DNA of 64,000 bases from Lacticaseibacillus jixianensis (GTDB lineage: Bacteria; Bacillota; Bacilli; Lactobacillales; Lactobacillaceae). Location: the NCBI RefSeq assembly GCF_003946485.1, contig NZ_RHOJ01000005.1, positions 62,001-126,000 of the forward strand. The letters are read 5' to 3'. Below the pieces are notes generated by a model, which did not search any database, was not told where the DNA came from, and was given only the letters and a program-made list of their open reading frames with translations. A program made the translations under genes and the position numbers. This document shows positions 25,602 to 34,325 of the stretch, one piece after another (within the stretch, counting starts at the first letter, position 1; each line of letters begins with the position of its first letter).

Positions 25602-28600
25602 ATGCGTAAAGTCTTAGTGGCAAACCGCGGCGAGATCGCGGTGCGGATCTTTCGGGCCAGCGAGGAGCTGGGGCTTAAAACCGTTGGCATTTACGCCAAG
25701 GAGGACGAGCTGACCATCCACCGGTTCAAGGCGCAGGAAAGCTACCAGGTCGGCGCCGGCGAGGACCCGATCGCGGCCTATTTGGATATGGACGACATCA
25801 TCCGCATCGCGAAGGTCTCAGGCGCCGATGCGATCCACCCGGGCTACGGGTTGCTGTCGGAAAATGCCGAATTTGCGCGGCGCGTTGAGGCCGCCGGGCT
25901 GACGTTTGTGGGGCCCCGGCCAGCACTGCTCGACATGTTTGGCGATAAGGTCGCAGCCAAGCGGGCCGCGGCTGCGGCAGGCCTGCAGACGATCCCGGGG
26001 ATGACCGAGCCGACGCGCGATTACAATGAGATCGTGGCCTTCACTGAAAAGCACGGCTTTCCGGTGATGCTTAAGTCCGCATCGGGCGGCGGCGGCAAGG
26101 GCATGCGGATCGTGCACTCGGCTTCAGAGCTTAAAGACGTTTACCAAAACGCCGTGGCCGAGGCGAAGGGCAGTTTTGGCGACGACCGGATGTACGTGGA
26201 ACGCTACCTGAAGGACGCCAAGCACATCGAGGTCCAGATCCTGGGCGACGAGAACGGCAATCTGATCCACTTGTTCGAACGGGACTGCTCCGTGCAGCGG
26301 CGCAACCAGAAAGTGATCGAGATCGCCCCTGCCGTGGGGCTGCCCGTGGCGCTGCGCCAGCAGATCTGCGATGCTGCGGTCGCGCTCATGAAAAGCGTGC
26401 ATTATGACAACGCGGCGACCGTTGAGTTTTTGGTCGAGGGGGATCAGTTCTACTTCATCGAGGTCAATCCGCGCGTGCAGGTGGAGCACACCATCACCGA
26501 GCTGATCACGGACGTTGACATTGTGCAGGCCCAGCTGCGCATTGCGGCCGGCGAGGACCTCTTCAAGGACATTGGGCTGCCGCACCAAAGCGCCCTGACG
26601 GCCCGCGGGGCGGCAATCCAGTGCCGCATTACGACCGAGGATCCAGCCAATCACTTCATGCCCGACACCGGGACCATCACGACTTACCGCAGTCCTGGTG
26701 GTAACGGGGTCCGCCTTGACGTGGGCAACGCGTACGCCGGCGCGGTGGTCAGCCCGTACTACGATTCGCTGCTGGTCAAGACCTCCGTTCACTCAGGCAG
26801 CTTTTTAGGCGCCGTGGCGAAGATGCAACGCGCGCTGAAGGAATTTCGCATCAGCGGCGTGAAGACCAACCTGGCCTTCCTGCTTAACGTGCTCGAATCT
26901 CCGACCTTCCGCTCCGGCCGCGCGACGACGACGTTCATCGACGACACCCCGGCGCTCTTCAAGCTGCGGCCGGTGGAAAGTCGCACGACCCAGCTCATGA
27001 CCTACATCGGCCAAACGACGATCAACGGGTTCCCCGGCGTGCACCAGCACTCGCAGAAGCTGCTGCCGGACTTCGACTACCAGCCGCGGCTAAAGCCGGC
27101 ACTGCCGCAGACGGACCTGGTCTTGCTGCTCCACGAGCAGGGCCCAGATGCGACCGCGGCCTGGGTCAGCGCCCAAAAGCGGGTCCTGCTCACCGACACG
27201 ACCCTGCGCGACGGGCACCAGAGTCTGTTTGCCACCCGCATGCGCACGCGGGACATGGTGCGCGTGGCCAAGGACTTCGGTAATGCCCTGCCAAACCTGT
27301 TTTCCGCCGAAATGTGGGGCGGGGCGACGTTCGACGTGGCTTACCGCTTCTTGAACGAGTCGCCGTGGCGCCGGCTGGACCAGTTGCGGGCCGCACTGCC
27401 GCACACACTTTTGCAGATGCTGTTTCGCGGCAGCAACGCCGTCGGCTACCAGAACTATCCGGATAATGTCATTAAAAAATTTATTCAGACGGCGGCCGCC
27501 CACGGCATTGATGTGTTCCGGATCTTTGATTCGCTCAACTGGGTGCCGCAGTTGACCCATTCGATCGACGCGGTGCGCGAGACCGGCAAGCTGGCCGAAG
27601 GGACGATGTGCTACACCGGCGACATCTTGGCGGCCAGTCACCCCAAGTACGCGCTGCCGTACTACGTGGACCTCGCCAAGCAACTGGTCGATGCCGGCGC
27701 CAATATTTTGGCGATCAAGGACATGGCGGGGCTGCTGAAGCCCGAGGCCGCCTACGAACTGGTGGCCGCGCTGAAGGATGCCGTTGATGTGCCGATCCAC
27801 CTGCACACGCACGACACCACCGGCAATGGCGTCGCGACTTACGTGCAGGCGGTCAACGCCGGCGTGGACATCGTTGACGTGGCGCAGTCGGCATTTTCCG
27901 GCACCACCAGCCAGCCGAGTATGGAAAGCCTCTACTACGCGCTGGCCAATAATGACCGGCAGCCCGATTTGAACGTGCAGGCCGCCGAGGTCCTCAACCA
28001 GTACTTTGAAAAGATCCGGCCGTATTATCAAGATTTTGCCAATGGAGTTACCAGTCCCTTGACCGATATTTACACCGTCCAGATGCCAGGCGGGCAGTAC
28101 AGCAACCTGAAGCAGCAGGCCGAGTCCATGGATATTACCGATTTTGAGGCCGTGAAGCAAATGTACGCGCAGGTCAACGCGCTGTTCGGGGATATTGTGA
28201 AGGTGACGCCGTCGTCCAAAGTGGTGGGCGATATGGCGTTGTTCATGCTGCAAAATCACCTCACGCCGCAAGATGTGCTGGCGCGCGGTGAGACCATCGA
28301 CTTTCCGGCCAGTGTCGTTGCCTTCTTCAAGGGGGACCTCGGCCAGCCGGTCGGCGGGTTCCCCCAGCAGTTGCAGGCAAAGATCCTGAAGGGCGCTGCG
28401 CCTTTGACCGAGCGGCCCGGCGCGCTGGCCAAACCGGTGGATTTTGCGGCGGTGCGCCAGCAGCTGATCGAAGCAGGACTCCCACATCCCGATGATGCCC
28501 AGATGCTGTCGGCGATTTTATACCCTGACGTGTACCGGACGTACCTGAAGAACCGGCTGGCGTTCGGGCCCATCACCGCGCTGGACAGTCAGACCTACTT

Positions 28601-29036
28601 CCAGGGTATGCGCATCGGCGAGCGAATCTCCGTGGACGTGCGGCCGGGGCTGCAGGTCCTGCTCCAGCTGGATGCGATCTCGCAGGCGGACGCGGCGGGC
28701 AAGCGGACGCTGTACTTTACCGTCAACGGGCAAAAGCGCGAGGTGCAGGTCCAAGACGAAGCGGCCCAGCACACTGCACTGGCTAAACGGCTGGCGGAGC
28801 CGACCGATAGGAACCAGATCGGCGCGCCGATGGGTGGCCGGCTGGTGGCTGTCAAAGTGCAGGAAGGGCAAGTGGTGGCCAAGGGCGACGCGCTCTTTGT
28901 CACCTCCGCCATGAAGATGGAAACGACGGTCCACGCGCCGTTTGCCGGCACCATCACCCACCTCTACGCAAAGGCCGGCGACCTAGTCGAAACCGGCGAG
29001 CTGCTGGCGAAGATGAAGCAGGCGGCCCAAAACTGA
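25602..29036 (+). CDS. pyc: pyruvate carboxylase
   Basis: Biotin-dependent conversion of pyruvate to oxaloacetate, the anaplerotic route for aspartate synthesis in lactobacilli. In order: biotin carboxylase (VLVANRGEIAVRIFR at 4, ATP loop KSASGGGGKGMR near 155), carboxyltransferase (LLTDTTLRDGHQSLFATR near 530), allosteric/linker region, and the biotin carrier domain with SAMKMET near 1108 (biotinylated Lys). 1144 residues, full length and undisrupted. The ATG at 25602 follows AAAGGAAG by 7 bases. Confidence 0.97.
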   Translation: MRKVLVANRGEIAVRIFRASEELGLKTVGIYAKEDELTIHRFKAQESYQVGAGEDPIAAYLDMDDIIRIAKVSGADAIHPGYGLLSENAEFARRVEAAGLTFVGPRPALLDMFGDKVAAKRAAAAAGLQTIPGMTEPTRDYNEIVAFTEKHGFPVMLKSASGGGGKGMRIVHSASELKDVYQNAVAEAKGSFGDDRMYVERYLKDAKHIEVQILGDENGNLIHLFERDCSVQRRNQKVIEIAPAVGLPVALRQQICDAAVALMKSVHYDNAATVEFLVEGDQFYFIEVNPRVQVEHTITELITDVDIVQAQLRIAAGEDLFKDIGLPHQSALTARGAAIQCRITTEDPANHFMPDTGTITTYRSPGGNGVRLDVGNAYAGAVVSPYYDSLLVKTSVHSGSFLGAVAKMQRALKEFRISGVKTNLAFLLNVLESPTFRSGRATTTFIDDTPALFKLRPVESRTTQLMTYIGQTTINGFPGVHQHSQKLLPDFDYQPRLKPALPQTDLVLLLHEQGPDATAAWVSAQKRVLLTDTTLRDGHQSLFATRMRTRDMVRVAKDFGNALPNLFSAEMWGGATFDVAYRFLNESPWRRLDQLRAALPHTLLQMLFRGSNAVGYQNYPDNVIKKFIQTAAAHGIDVFRIFDSLNWVPQLTHSIDAVRETGKLAEGTMCYTGDILAASHPKYALPYYVDLAKQLVDAGANILAIKDMAGLLKPEAAYELVAALKDAVDVPIHLHTHDTTGNGVATYVQAVNAGVDIVDVAQSAFSGTTSQPSMESLYYALANNDRQPDLNVQAAEVLNQYFEKIRPYYQDFANGVTSPLTDIYTVQMPGGQYSNLKQQAESMDITDFEAVKQMYAQVNALFGDIVKVTPSSKVVGDMALFMLQNHLTPQDVLARGETIDFPASVVAFFKGDLGQPVGGFPQQLQAKILKGAAPLTERPGALAKPVDFAAVRQQLIEAGLPHPDDAQMLSAILYPDVYRTYLKNRLAFGPITALDSQTYFQGMRIGERISVDVRPGLQVLLQLDAISQADAAGKRTLYFTVNGQKREVQVQDEAAQHTALAKRLAEPTDRNQIGAPMGGRLVAVKVQEGQVVAKGDALFVTSAMKMETTVHAPFAGTITHLYAKAGDLVETGELLAKMKQAAQN

Positions 29037-29069
29037 ACCCGACGAGTTACTCATTAGAGGAGGAATTAC

Positions 29070-29378
29070 ATGCTTGAGGTCACGAAACGCCAAGGCCTGG
29101 TGGTCTGGGTGTACTCGCTCAAACAACTGAAAGCACTGCGCCATTACGGGACAGTGATCTATGCGTCGCGGCGCATGAAGTACGTCTACTTGTACCTAGA
29201 CATGGACCAGATCGACGAGACCATTGCGAAGCTGAAAAAACTGCGCTTCGTCAAGGCCGTCGAGAAATCGGAGCGGCCGTTCATCGCGACGGAATACTCA
29301 GGTGACACCAGTTTGTCGGCGCTCGAGGATGATCAAGACGACGATGATCCGCGGAGGACTCATTATGCGCGTCATTAG
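29070..29378 (+). CDS. ylbG: YlbG family protein (UPF0298)
   Basis: 102-residue small soluble protein. The DUF2129 core RQGLVVWVYSLKQLKALRHY starts at residue 7, followed by YASRRMKYVYLYLD and an acidic C-terminal tail (DDQDDDDP). Function unknown. It is conserved upstream of rsmD-coaD in Firmicutes, and here its last 14 bp overlap rsmD, so expression is coupled. Confidence 0.9.
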   Translation: MLEVTKRQGLVVWVYSLKQLKALRHYGTVIYASRRMKYVYLYLDMDQIDETIAKLKKLRFVKAVEKSERPFIATEYSGDTSLSALEDDQDDDDPRRTHYARH

Positions 29379-29925
29379 TGGTGAATTTCGCGGCCGCCGC
29401 CTGGCCGCAGTGCCGGGCAACAGCACTCGCCCGACTGCCGACAAGGTCAAGGAATCCATGTTCAACATGCTTGGCCCGTACTTTGACGGCGGGACCGCGC
29501 TGGACCTATACGCCGGCACCGGCGCTTTGGGCATTGAGGCCGTGTCGCGGGGCATGGCCGCGGCCACGCTGGTCGACAAGGCGTACCCGGCGATCAAGGT
29601 GATCAAGGAGAACGTGGCGCAGCTGCCGCATCCCGAGCGGTTCACCGTCCTGAAAAGTCCGGTGGACCGGGCGCTGAAGACCTTCGGCGAGGCGGGGCGG
29701 CAGTTTGACCTGATCATGGCCGATCCGCCCTACGCCAAGCAGGAGGTGCTCGACCAGCTGGTGACGATCCGGGCGCTAGGCTTGCTGGCACCCGGGGGGA
29801 CCGTGATGTTTGAAACGGGGATGGACGTTGACTATCCCGCAGTGATCGAAGGTTTCGAGCAGGTGCGGCGCCAGACCTATGGCGTGGCGCAGGTGCTGAT
29901 CTTGACGCAAAGCGAGGCAGAGTAG
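29365..29925 (+). CDS. rsmD: 16S rRNA (guanine(966)-N2)-methyltransferase
   Basis: SAM-dependent methylation of 16S rRNA during 30S assembly. MRVISGEFRGRRL opening, SAM motif DLYAGTGALGIEA (47-59) and catalytic DPPY (MADPPYAKQ near 118). 186 residues. The ATG at 29365 lies inside the ylbG end, 7 bases after GCGGAGG. Directly abuts coaD. Confidence 0.95.
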   Translation: MRVISGEFRGRRLAAVPGNSTRPTADKVKESMFNMLGPYFDGGTALDLYAGTGALGIEAVSRGMAAATLVDKAYPAIKVIKENVAQLPHPERFTVLKSPVDRALKTFGEAGRQFDLIMADPPYAKQEVLDQLVTIRALGLLAPGGTVMFETGMDVDYPAVIEGFEQVRRQTYGVAQVLILTQSEAE

Positions 29926-30435
29926 ATGGTTAAAGCAATTTTTCCCGGGAGTTTCGACCCCTTCACCAATGGTCACCTCGACACTGTGGCCCGGGCCGCC
30001 AAAATGTTCGATACGGTGGTAGTCGCCGTGATGACTAACACCGCCAAGCGGCCGCTGTTCACCGCCGCGGAAAAGCTCGCGCTGATCAAGGGGGCGACTG
30101 CCGGCCTGGCAAACGTTGACGTCGTGGCGGCGCCGGCGATGCTGACGGTGAAATTCGCCCAGCAGATCGGCGCCACGGTGCTGGTGCGCGGCGTGCGCTC
30201 GGGCAAGGACCTCGACTACGAGCAGGACATCGCGGAGATGAACCAAGTGCTGTCGCCGCAGCTGGAAACGGTGCTGCTGCTGGCCGATAAGCGTTACCGG
30301 TTCTTATCATCGAGTCTGATCAAGGAAGTGGCAACGTTCGGCGGCGATGTCAGTTCGCTTTTGCCGGCGAACGTCAACGCGGCGATCGGGGCAAAGTTAG
30401 GTGATGTGCATGAGCAAGCGAAAACAAACCAGTAA
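29926..30435 (+). CDS. coaD: phosphopantetheine adenylyltransferase
   Basis: Penultimate step of coenzyme A synthesis. Nucleotidyltransferase motif GSFDPFTNGH (8-17) and the C-terminal SSSLIKE motif (near 127). 169 residues, with RGVRSGKDLDYE in the centre as in other CoaD. It starts immediately after the rsmD stop, and its end overlaps the following protease gene. Confidence 0.96.
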   Translation: MVKAIFPGSFDPFTNGHLDTVARAAKMFDTVVVAVMTNTAKRPLFTAAEKLALIKGATAGLANVDVVAAPAMLTVKFAQQIGATVLVRGVRSGKDLDYEQDIAEMNQVLSPQLETVLLLADKRYRFLSSSLIKEVATFGGDVSSLLPANVNAAIGAKLGDVHEQAKTNQ

Positions 30436-31474
30436 CAAACGGCGTTGGGGGATCATTGGGGGACTGGTGGCCGCATTTGTGCTGGCCGCCGGTCTCTTGT
30501 TCTACCCCACTAATTACTACGCCGAGGTGCCCGGCTCGGCCGAGTCACTGAAGCCGTATGTGACCGTTGCGGGTAAGCAGGACACGGAGAAAGGGGCCTA
30601 CATGCTGACGACGGTCGGCGTGGTGGGGCCGGCGTCCCCGGCGGCGCTCCTCTGGGCCAAGATGCAGCCGTACTCTGAGATCATGTCCAAGCAGGAGCTG
30701 ATGGGCGACGATGATTCCAAGTCGTACGCCTTCCTTCAAGAACAGTACATCAAAAGCGCGGCGAACAACGCCGTCCAAGCTGCGTTCAAAGCGGCAGGCA
30801 AGCCAGCCAAAATGCGGCACCTGGGGATTTACGTGATGTCGCTGGTCAAGGGTTCGCCGTTTAAGGGCAAGCTGGAAGTCGGCGACACCATTACGGCACT
30901 GGACGGCAAGCGCTACACCACTGCCAACCAGTACATCAAGGAAATCCAGTCGCGCAAGATTGGCTCCAGCCTGACGTTGACCTTCACGCGCAAGGGCAAG
31001 GTGCACACGGCGACGGCCAAACTGATGAAGCTGCCTGGGACCAATAAGGCAGGCATTGGCATTGAGTTGACCGAGCACACGACCATCAGCACGACGCCGA
31101 AGGTCAAAATCGACGCCGGCCAGATCGGCGGCCCGAGTGCGGGCTTGATGTTTGCGGTCCAGGTCTACACTGAGCTGACCAACCAGCACTTCCGCCGCGG
31201 TCAGAAGATCGCCGGCACCGGCACCATTGACGGCGCTGGCAACGTCGGCCAGATCGGTGGCATCGATAAGAAGGTCTACATGGCCGACAAGGAAGGCGCG
31301 AAGGTCTTCTTTGCCCCGGACCAGCCGGCCACTAAGCAGATCCGCAAGCTCGACCCCGGCTACGAGAACAATTACGCCGTGGCCAAGCGCACCGCCAAGC
31401 AGATCAAGACCCCGATGAAGATCGTCCCGGTCAAGACGCTGAAGGATGCGCTGCAGTACTTGAAGACGCGTTAA
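30410..31474 (+). CDS. sepM: SepM/YlbL family serine protease (PDZ and Lon-type domains)
   Basis: Membrane-anchored serine protease facing outside. An N-terminal signal anchor (RRWGIIGGLVAAFVLAAGLL), a PDZ-like domain (LVKGSPFKGKLEVGDTITAL near 146-165), then an S16 Lon-like catalytic domain with Ser in GGPSAGLMFA (near 240-250) and Lys in GGIDKKVYMA (near 282-291). In streptococci the homologue processes the competence pheromone; here the substrate is unknown, although com genes lie 2 kb away. ATG at 30410 preferred over the in-frame 30401 GTG and 30404 ATG. 354 residues. Confidence 0.9.
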   Translation: MSKRKQTSNKRRWGIIGGLVAAFVLAAGLLFYPTNYYAEVPGSAESLKPYVTVAGKQDTEKGAYMLTTVGVVGPASPAALLWAKMQPYSEIMSKQELMGDDDSKSYAFLQEQYIKSAANNAVQAAFKAAGKPAKMRHLGIYVMSLVKGSPFKGKLEVGDTITALDGKRYTTANQYIKEIQSRKIGSSLTLTFTRKGKVHTATAKLMKLPGTNKAGIGIELTEHTTISTTPKVKIDAGQIGGPSAGLMFAVQVYTELTNQHFRRGQKIAGTGTIDGAGNVGQIGGIDKKVYMADKEGAKVFFAPDQPATKQIRKLDPGYENNYAVAKRTAKQIKTPMKIVPVKTLKDALQYLKTR

Positions 31475-31489
31475 CCGAATCGGACCAAA

Positions 31490-31516
31490 GCCGCTGCCGG
31501 TTGCAGCGGCCTTTTT
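31490..31516 (+). terminator. intrinsic terminator after sepM
   Basis: GCCGCTGC / GCAGCGGC stem followed by five Ts. Confidence 0.88.
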
Positions 31517-31520
31517 GCGG

Positions 31521-31549
31521 TTGTTTCCCAGCCCTCTGTCAGCTATGAT
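31521..31549 (+). promoter_or_regulatory. promoter of pepO
   Basis: TTGTTT (31521-31526), 17-bp spacer, TATGAT (31544-31549). Confidence 0.65.
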
Positions 31550-31590
31550 GAGAACAATACGAGAAAATGATGAAACCATGAGGAGGAAAC

Positions 31591-33501
31591 ATGACAGATA
31601 AACCACGGATCCAAGATGATCTTTACATGGCCGTCAACGGCGACTGGCAGGAAAAAACGGTGATCCCGCCCGACAAGGCGATGGTCAGTGCCGACTCTGA
31701 CCTGACCGATAACATTCGCGCCAAGCTAGTCAAGGATTTGACCGCCCTGGCCAACGGTGAGCAGCAGACCGATGACCCGGCGCTTCAGTACGCCGCCAAG
31801 CTTTACGTCAAGGCGAGCGACAAAGCGGCCCGCGCCGCACTGGGCATTGCGCCGATTTTGCCGCGGCTAAAGCACTTGGAAAGTCTCAAGACGCTGGCCG
31901 ATTACAAGGCCGCGCTGCCTGAGCTGGTCCAAGACGACTACCCGGTGCCGTACGACTGGATGGTCATGGCCGACATGCATGACGCGACCACCAACCAGCT
32001 GCACCTGGCCGGCTTCAGCACCATTTTGCCGGATGCGGCCCAGTACGCCGAGGATACCCCGGCCAACCAGGAGAAGTTTGACGCCTGGCGCAAAATGGTT
32101 GAAGGGCTGCTCCAGGCAGCGGGCTATGATGAGGACACGGCGGCGGCATACGTCACCGATGCGCTGGCCTTTGACCAGCGGGTCGGCAAGCTGACCCCGA
32201 CCAACGAGTTCCTGGTGGTCGACACCAATTGGGACCACCCGACCAGCTGGGCCGACCTGGCCGACGAGACCAGTAATATCGGTCTGACCGATGCTTTGGC
32301 CAGTGTGCTGCCGAAGACCCCGGATCAGGTGAATGTCCTGATGCCGGATGTGTTTGCGCAGATGAACACCCTGATTTCAGAAGCCAACTACCAGGAGTGG
32401 CAGCACCGCGCCATCATCAACGAACTGCTCAATGACGCGGACCTGCTCAGCGATGACCTGCGCACCCAGGCCGGCGCCTACCAGCGCTTCTTGACCGGCC
32501 AGGAGGCGGCGACGGAATGGGTCAAGGCCGCGTTCCAGCTGACCAACGCGTTCTTTGCCGATTCGGTGGGGCTGTACTACGGCCGCAAGTACTTTGGTGA
32601 AAAGGCCAAGGCCAACATCACGGCGATGGTCGAAGAGCTGATCGCCCAGTACCAGGTCCAGCTCACCCACAACACCTGGCTCAGCGCCGAGACGCGTGAT
32701 AAGGCCATCCGCAAGCTCAAGACCATGAAAATCAAAATGGGTTATCCGAACGATGAGCCTAAGCTGGCGCTGCAGCTGCATTTTGACGACAGCGATAACC
32801 TGGTTGAGGCTGTGGCCAAGCTGACCAGCCAGGTCCAAGCCTTCCGCTTCGGCCAGGTCGGGCAACCCGTGGACCGCAGTGAATGGGCGATACCGGGCTA
32901 CCTGGTCAACGCCTGCTACGATCCGTCTAAAAACGACATTACCTTCCCGGCGGGCATTTTGCAGCCGCCGTTTTACAGCCTTGACTGGTCGCGGGCCGCA
33001 AACCTTGGGGGTACCGGGGCCACCATTGGCCACGAGATCTCGCATTCCTTTGACAACAACGGCGCCGAGTATGATGAGAATGGTTCGATGAACAACTGGT
33101 GGCAGCCGGCGGACAAGGCGGCCTTCGGTAAGATCGTCGATGCCGTCGCGGCCCAGTTTGATGGCCGTGATTCATACGGCGCCAAGATCAACGGCCGCCT
33201 GACCGTCTCGGAGAACATTGCCGATAACGCGGGCATGGCCGTCGCGTTGGCGGTGCTGAGCAAGGACGCCTCGCAGGAAGACCTGCAGACCTTCTTCAAG
33301 GCCTACACCAAGTCCTGGGCCACCAAGATGCGGCCGGCGATGGCGCAAACCCGCGCCACGACTGACGTGCATGCACCGGCCCAGCTGCGCGTCAACGTGC
33401 CCGTGCTGAACTTCGACGCCTGGTACCGCGCCTTTGACGTGAAGCCGACCGACAAGATGTACCTAGCGCCAGAAAAGCGCATCTCGATTTGGAATAAATG
33501 A
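31591..33501 (+). CDS. pepO: M13 family zinc endopeptidase
   Basis: Neprilysin-like metallopeptidase that cleaves oligopeptides. Zinc motif HEISH in GHEISHSFDNNGAEYD (near 480), third ligand in the ENIADNAGMAVAL motif (near 540), and the substrate-binding NACYDPSKNDITFPAGILQPPF segment before it. 636 residues with no signal peptide, so cytoplasmic as in other lactobacilli. Strong GAGGAGG site. Monocistronic. Confidence 0.95.
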   Translation: MTDKPRIQDDLYMAVNGDWQEKTVIPPDKAMVSADSDLTDNIRAKLVKDLTALANGEQQTDDPALQYAAKLYVKASDKAARAALGIAPILPRLKHLESLKTLADYKAALPELVQDDYPVPYDWMVMADMHDATTNQLHLAGFSTILPDAAQYAEDTPANQEKFDAWRKMVEGLLQAAGYDEDTAAAYVTDALAFDQRVGKLTPTNEFLVVDTNWDHPTSWADLADETSNIGLTDALASVLPKTPDQVNVLMPDVFAQMNTLISEANYQEWQHRAIINELLNDADLLSDDLRTQAGAYQRFLTGQEAATEWVKAAFQLTNAFFADSVGLYYGRKYFGEKAKANITAMVEELIAQYQVQLTHNTWLSAETRDKAIRKLKTMKIKMGYPNDEPKLALQLHFDDSDNLVEAVAKLTSQVQAFRFGQVGQPVDRSEWAIPGYLVNACYDPSKNDITFPAGILQPPFYSLDWSRAANLGGTGATIGHEISHSFDNNGAEYDENGSMNNWWQPADKAAFGKIVDAVAAQFDGRDSYGAKINGRLTVSENIADNAGMAVALAVLSKDASQEDLQTFFKAYTKSWATKMRPAMAQTRATTDVHAPAQLRVNVPVLNFDAWYRAFDVKPTDKMYLAPEKRISIWNK

Positions 33502-33581
33502 AGCTGAAGTCACCTGCGTAATTGGTGAAGCGGCGTTCATGGCGGCGAGTTGTTGCCCTGCGCGGACGAAAGCGTCTGGAC

Positions 33582-33603
33582 AAGGCGGCAGCCGCCGTTT
33601 TTT
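33582..33603 (+). terminator. probable terminator after pepO
   Basis: GGCGG-CAG-CCGCC hairpin followed by six Ts, 80 bp after the stop. The loop is tight but usable. Confidence 0.6.
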
Positions 33604-33674
33604 GCGTTCATCGCCTGTCAGCACAAGGTGGATAGTTTTGATCGCTTGCGTAATTTATTGACGAGGTGATCGAA

Positions 33675-34325
33675 ATGGCTTCAATCAAAGAGTGGGTGCG
33701 CGAGTACTGGTACCTGGGCCTGGTCGCGGCGGCGGCCGGCCTGTTTTTCCTGTGGCAGGGGCGTCAGCCGGCTCCGGCGATTGAGGAGCTGCCGCTCAGC
33801 AGTGTGAGCACCAGCTTCAGCAGTGCCGGGGCGGCGAGCACGGCCCAGGCCAGCAGCAGTACGCCGAAAAACGGCTACGTCCACATCAAGGGCGCGGTGG
33901 CCAAGCCGGGAGTGTACCCGGTGAAGGCGGCCACCCGCTGGGTCGACGTGGTGGCCCTGGCCGGGGGCCTGACGCCTGGTGCCGACGTCAGCCAGGTCAA
34001 CTTGGCGCAGGTCGCAGTTGACCAGGAAAGTTTGTACATCCCCAAGGCCGGCGAGACGCCGCCAGTCAGTGCCCCGCCCCAAGGACCGGCTGGATCTACG
34101 ACAGGAGCGGCTGCGGCTGGCAGCGGGCCGCTCGTCAACCTGAACACGGCGACGGCAAGCGACCTGCAGACGCTGTCAGGCATTGGCCCAAAGAAGGCAG
34201 CAGACATCATCGCCTACCGCGAGCAAAACGGCGGGTTCAAAAGCGTGGAAGACCTGAAAAACGTGAGCGGGATCGGCGACAAGACGTTTGAAAAGCTTGC
34301 CCCACTCGTCACGATCGGGCCATGA
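33675..34325 (+). CDS. comEA: competence protein ComEA
   Basis: DNA receptor for transformation. One membrane anchor (YLGLVAAAAGLFFLW), a Ser/Ala-rich linker, a SLBB-type domain (VHIKGAVAKPGVYPVK) and a C-terminal double helix-hairpin-helix (VNLNTATASDLQTLSGIGPKKA and VSGIGDKTFEKL) that binds DNA. 216 residues. The ATG at 33675 is 6 bases after GAGGTG. The stop overlaps the comEC start (ATGA). Confidence 0.94.
   Translation: MASIKEWVREYWYLGLVAAAAGLFFLWQGRQPAPAIEELPLSSVSTSFSSAGAASTAQASSSTPKNGYVHIKGAVAKPGVYPVKAATRWVDVVALAGGLTPGADVSQVNLAQVAVDQESLYIPKAGETPPVSAPPQGPAGSTTGAAAAGSGPLVNLNTATASDLQTLSGIGPKKAADIIAYREQNGGFKSVEDLKNVSGIGDKTFEKLAPLVTIGP

Noticed and set aside
27090-28487. 465-codon minus-strand frame
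   Set aside because: Antisense shadow of pyc; no start site or domain.
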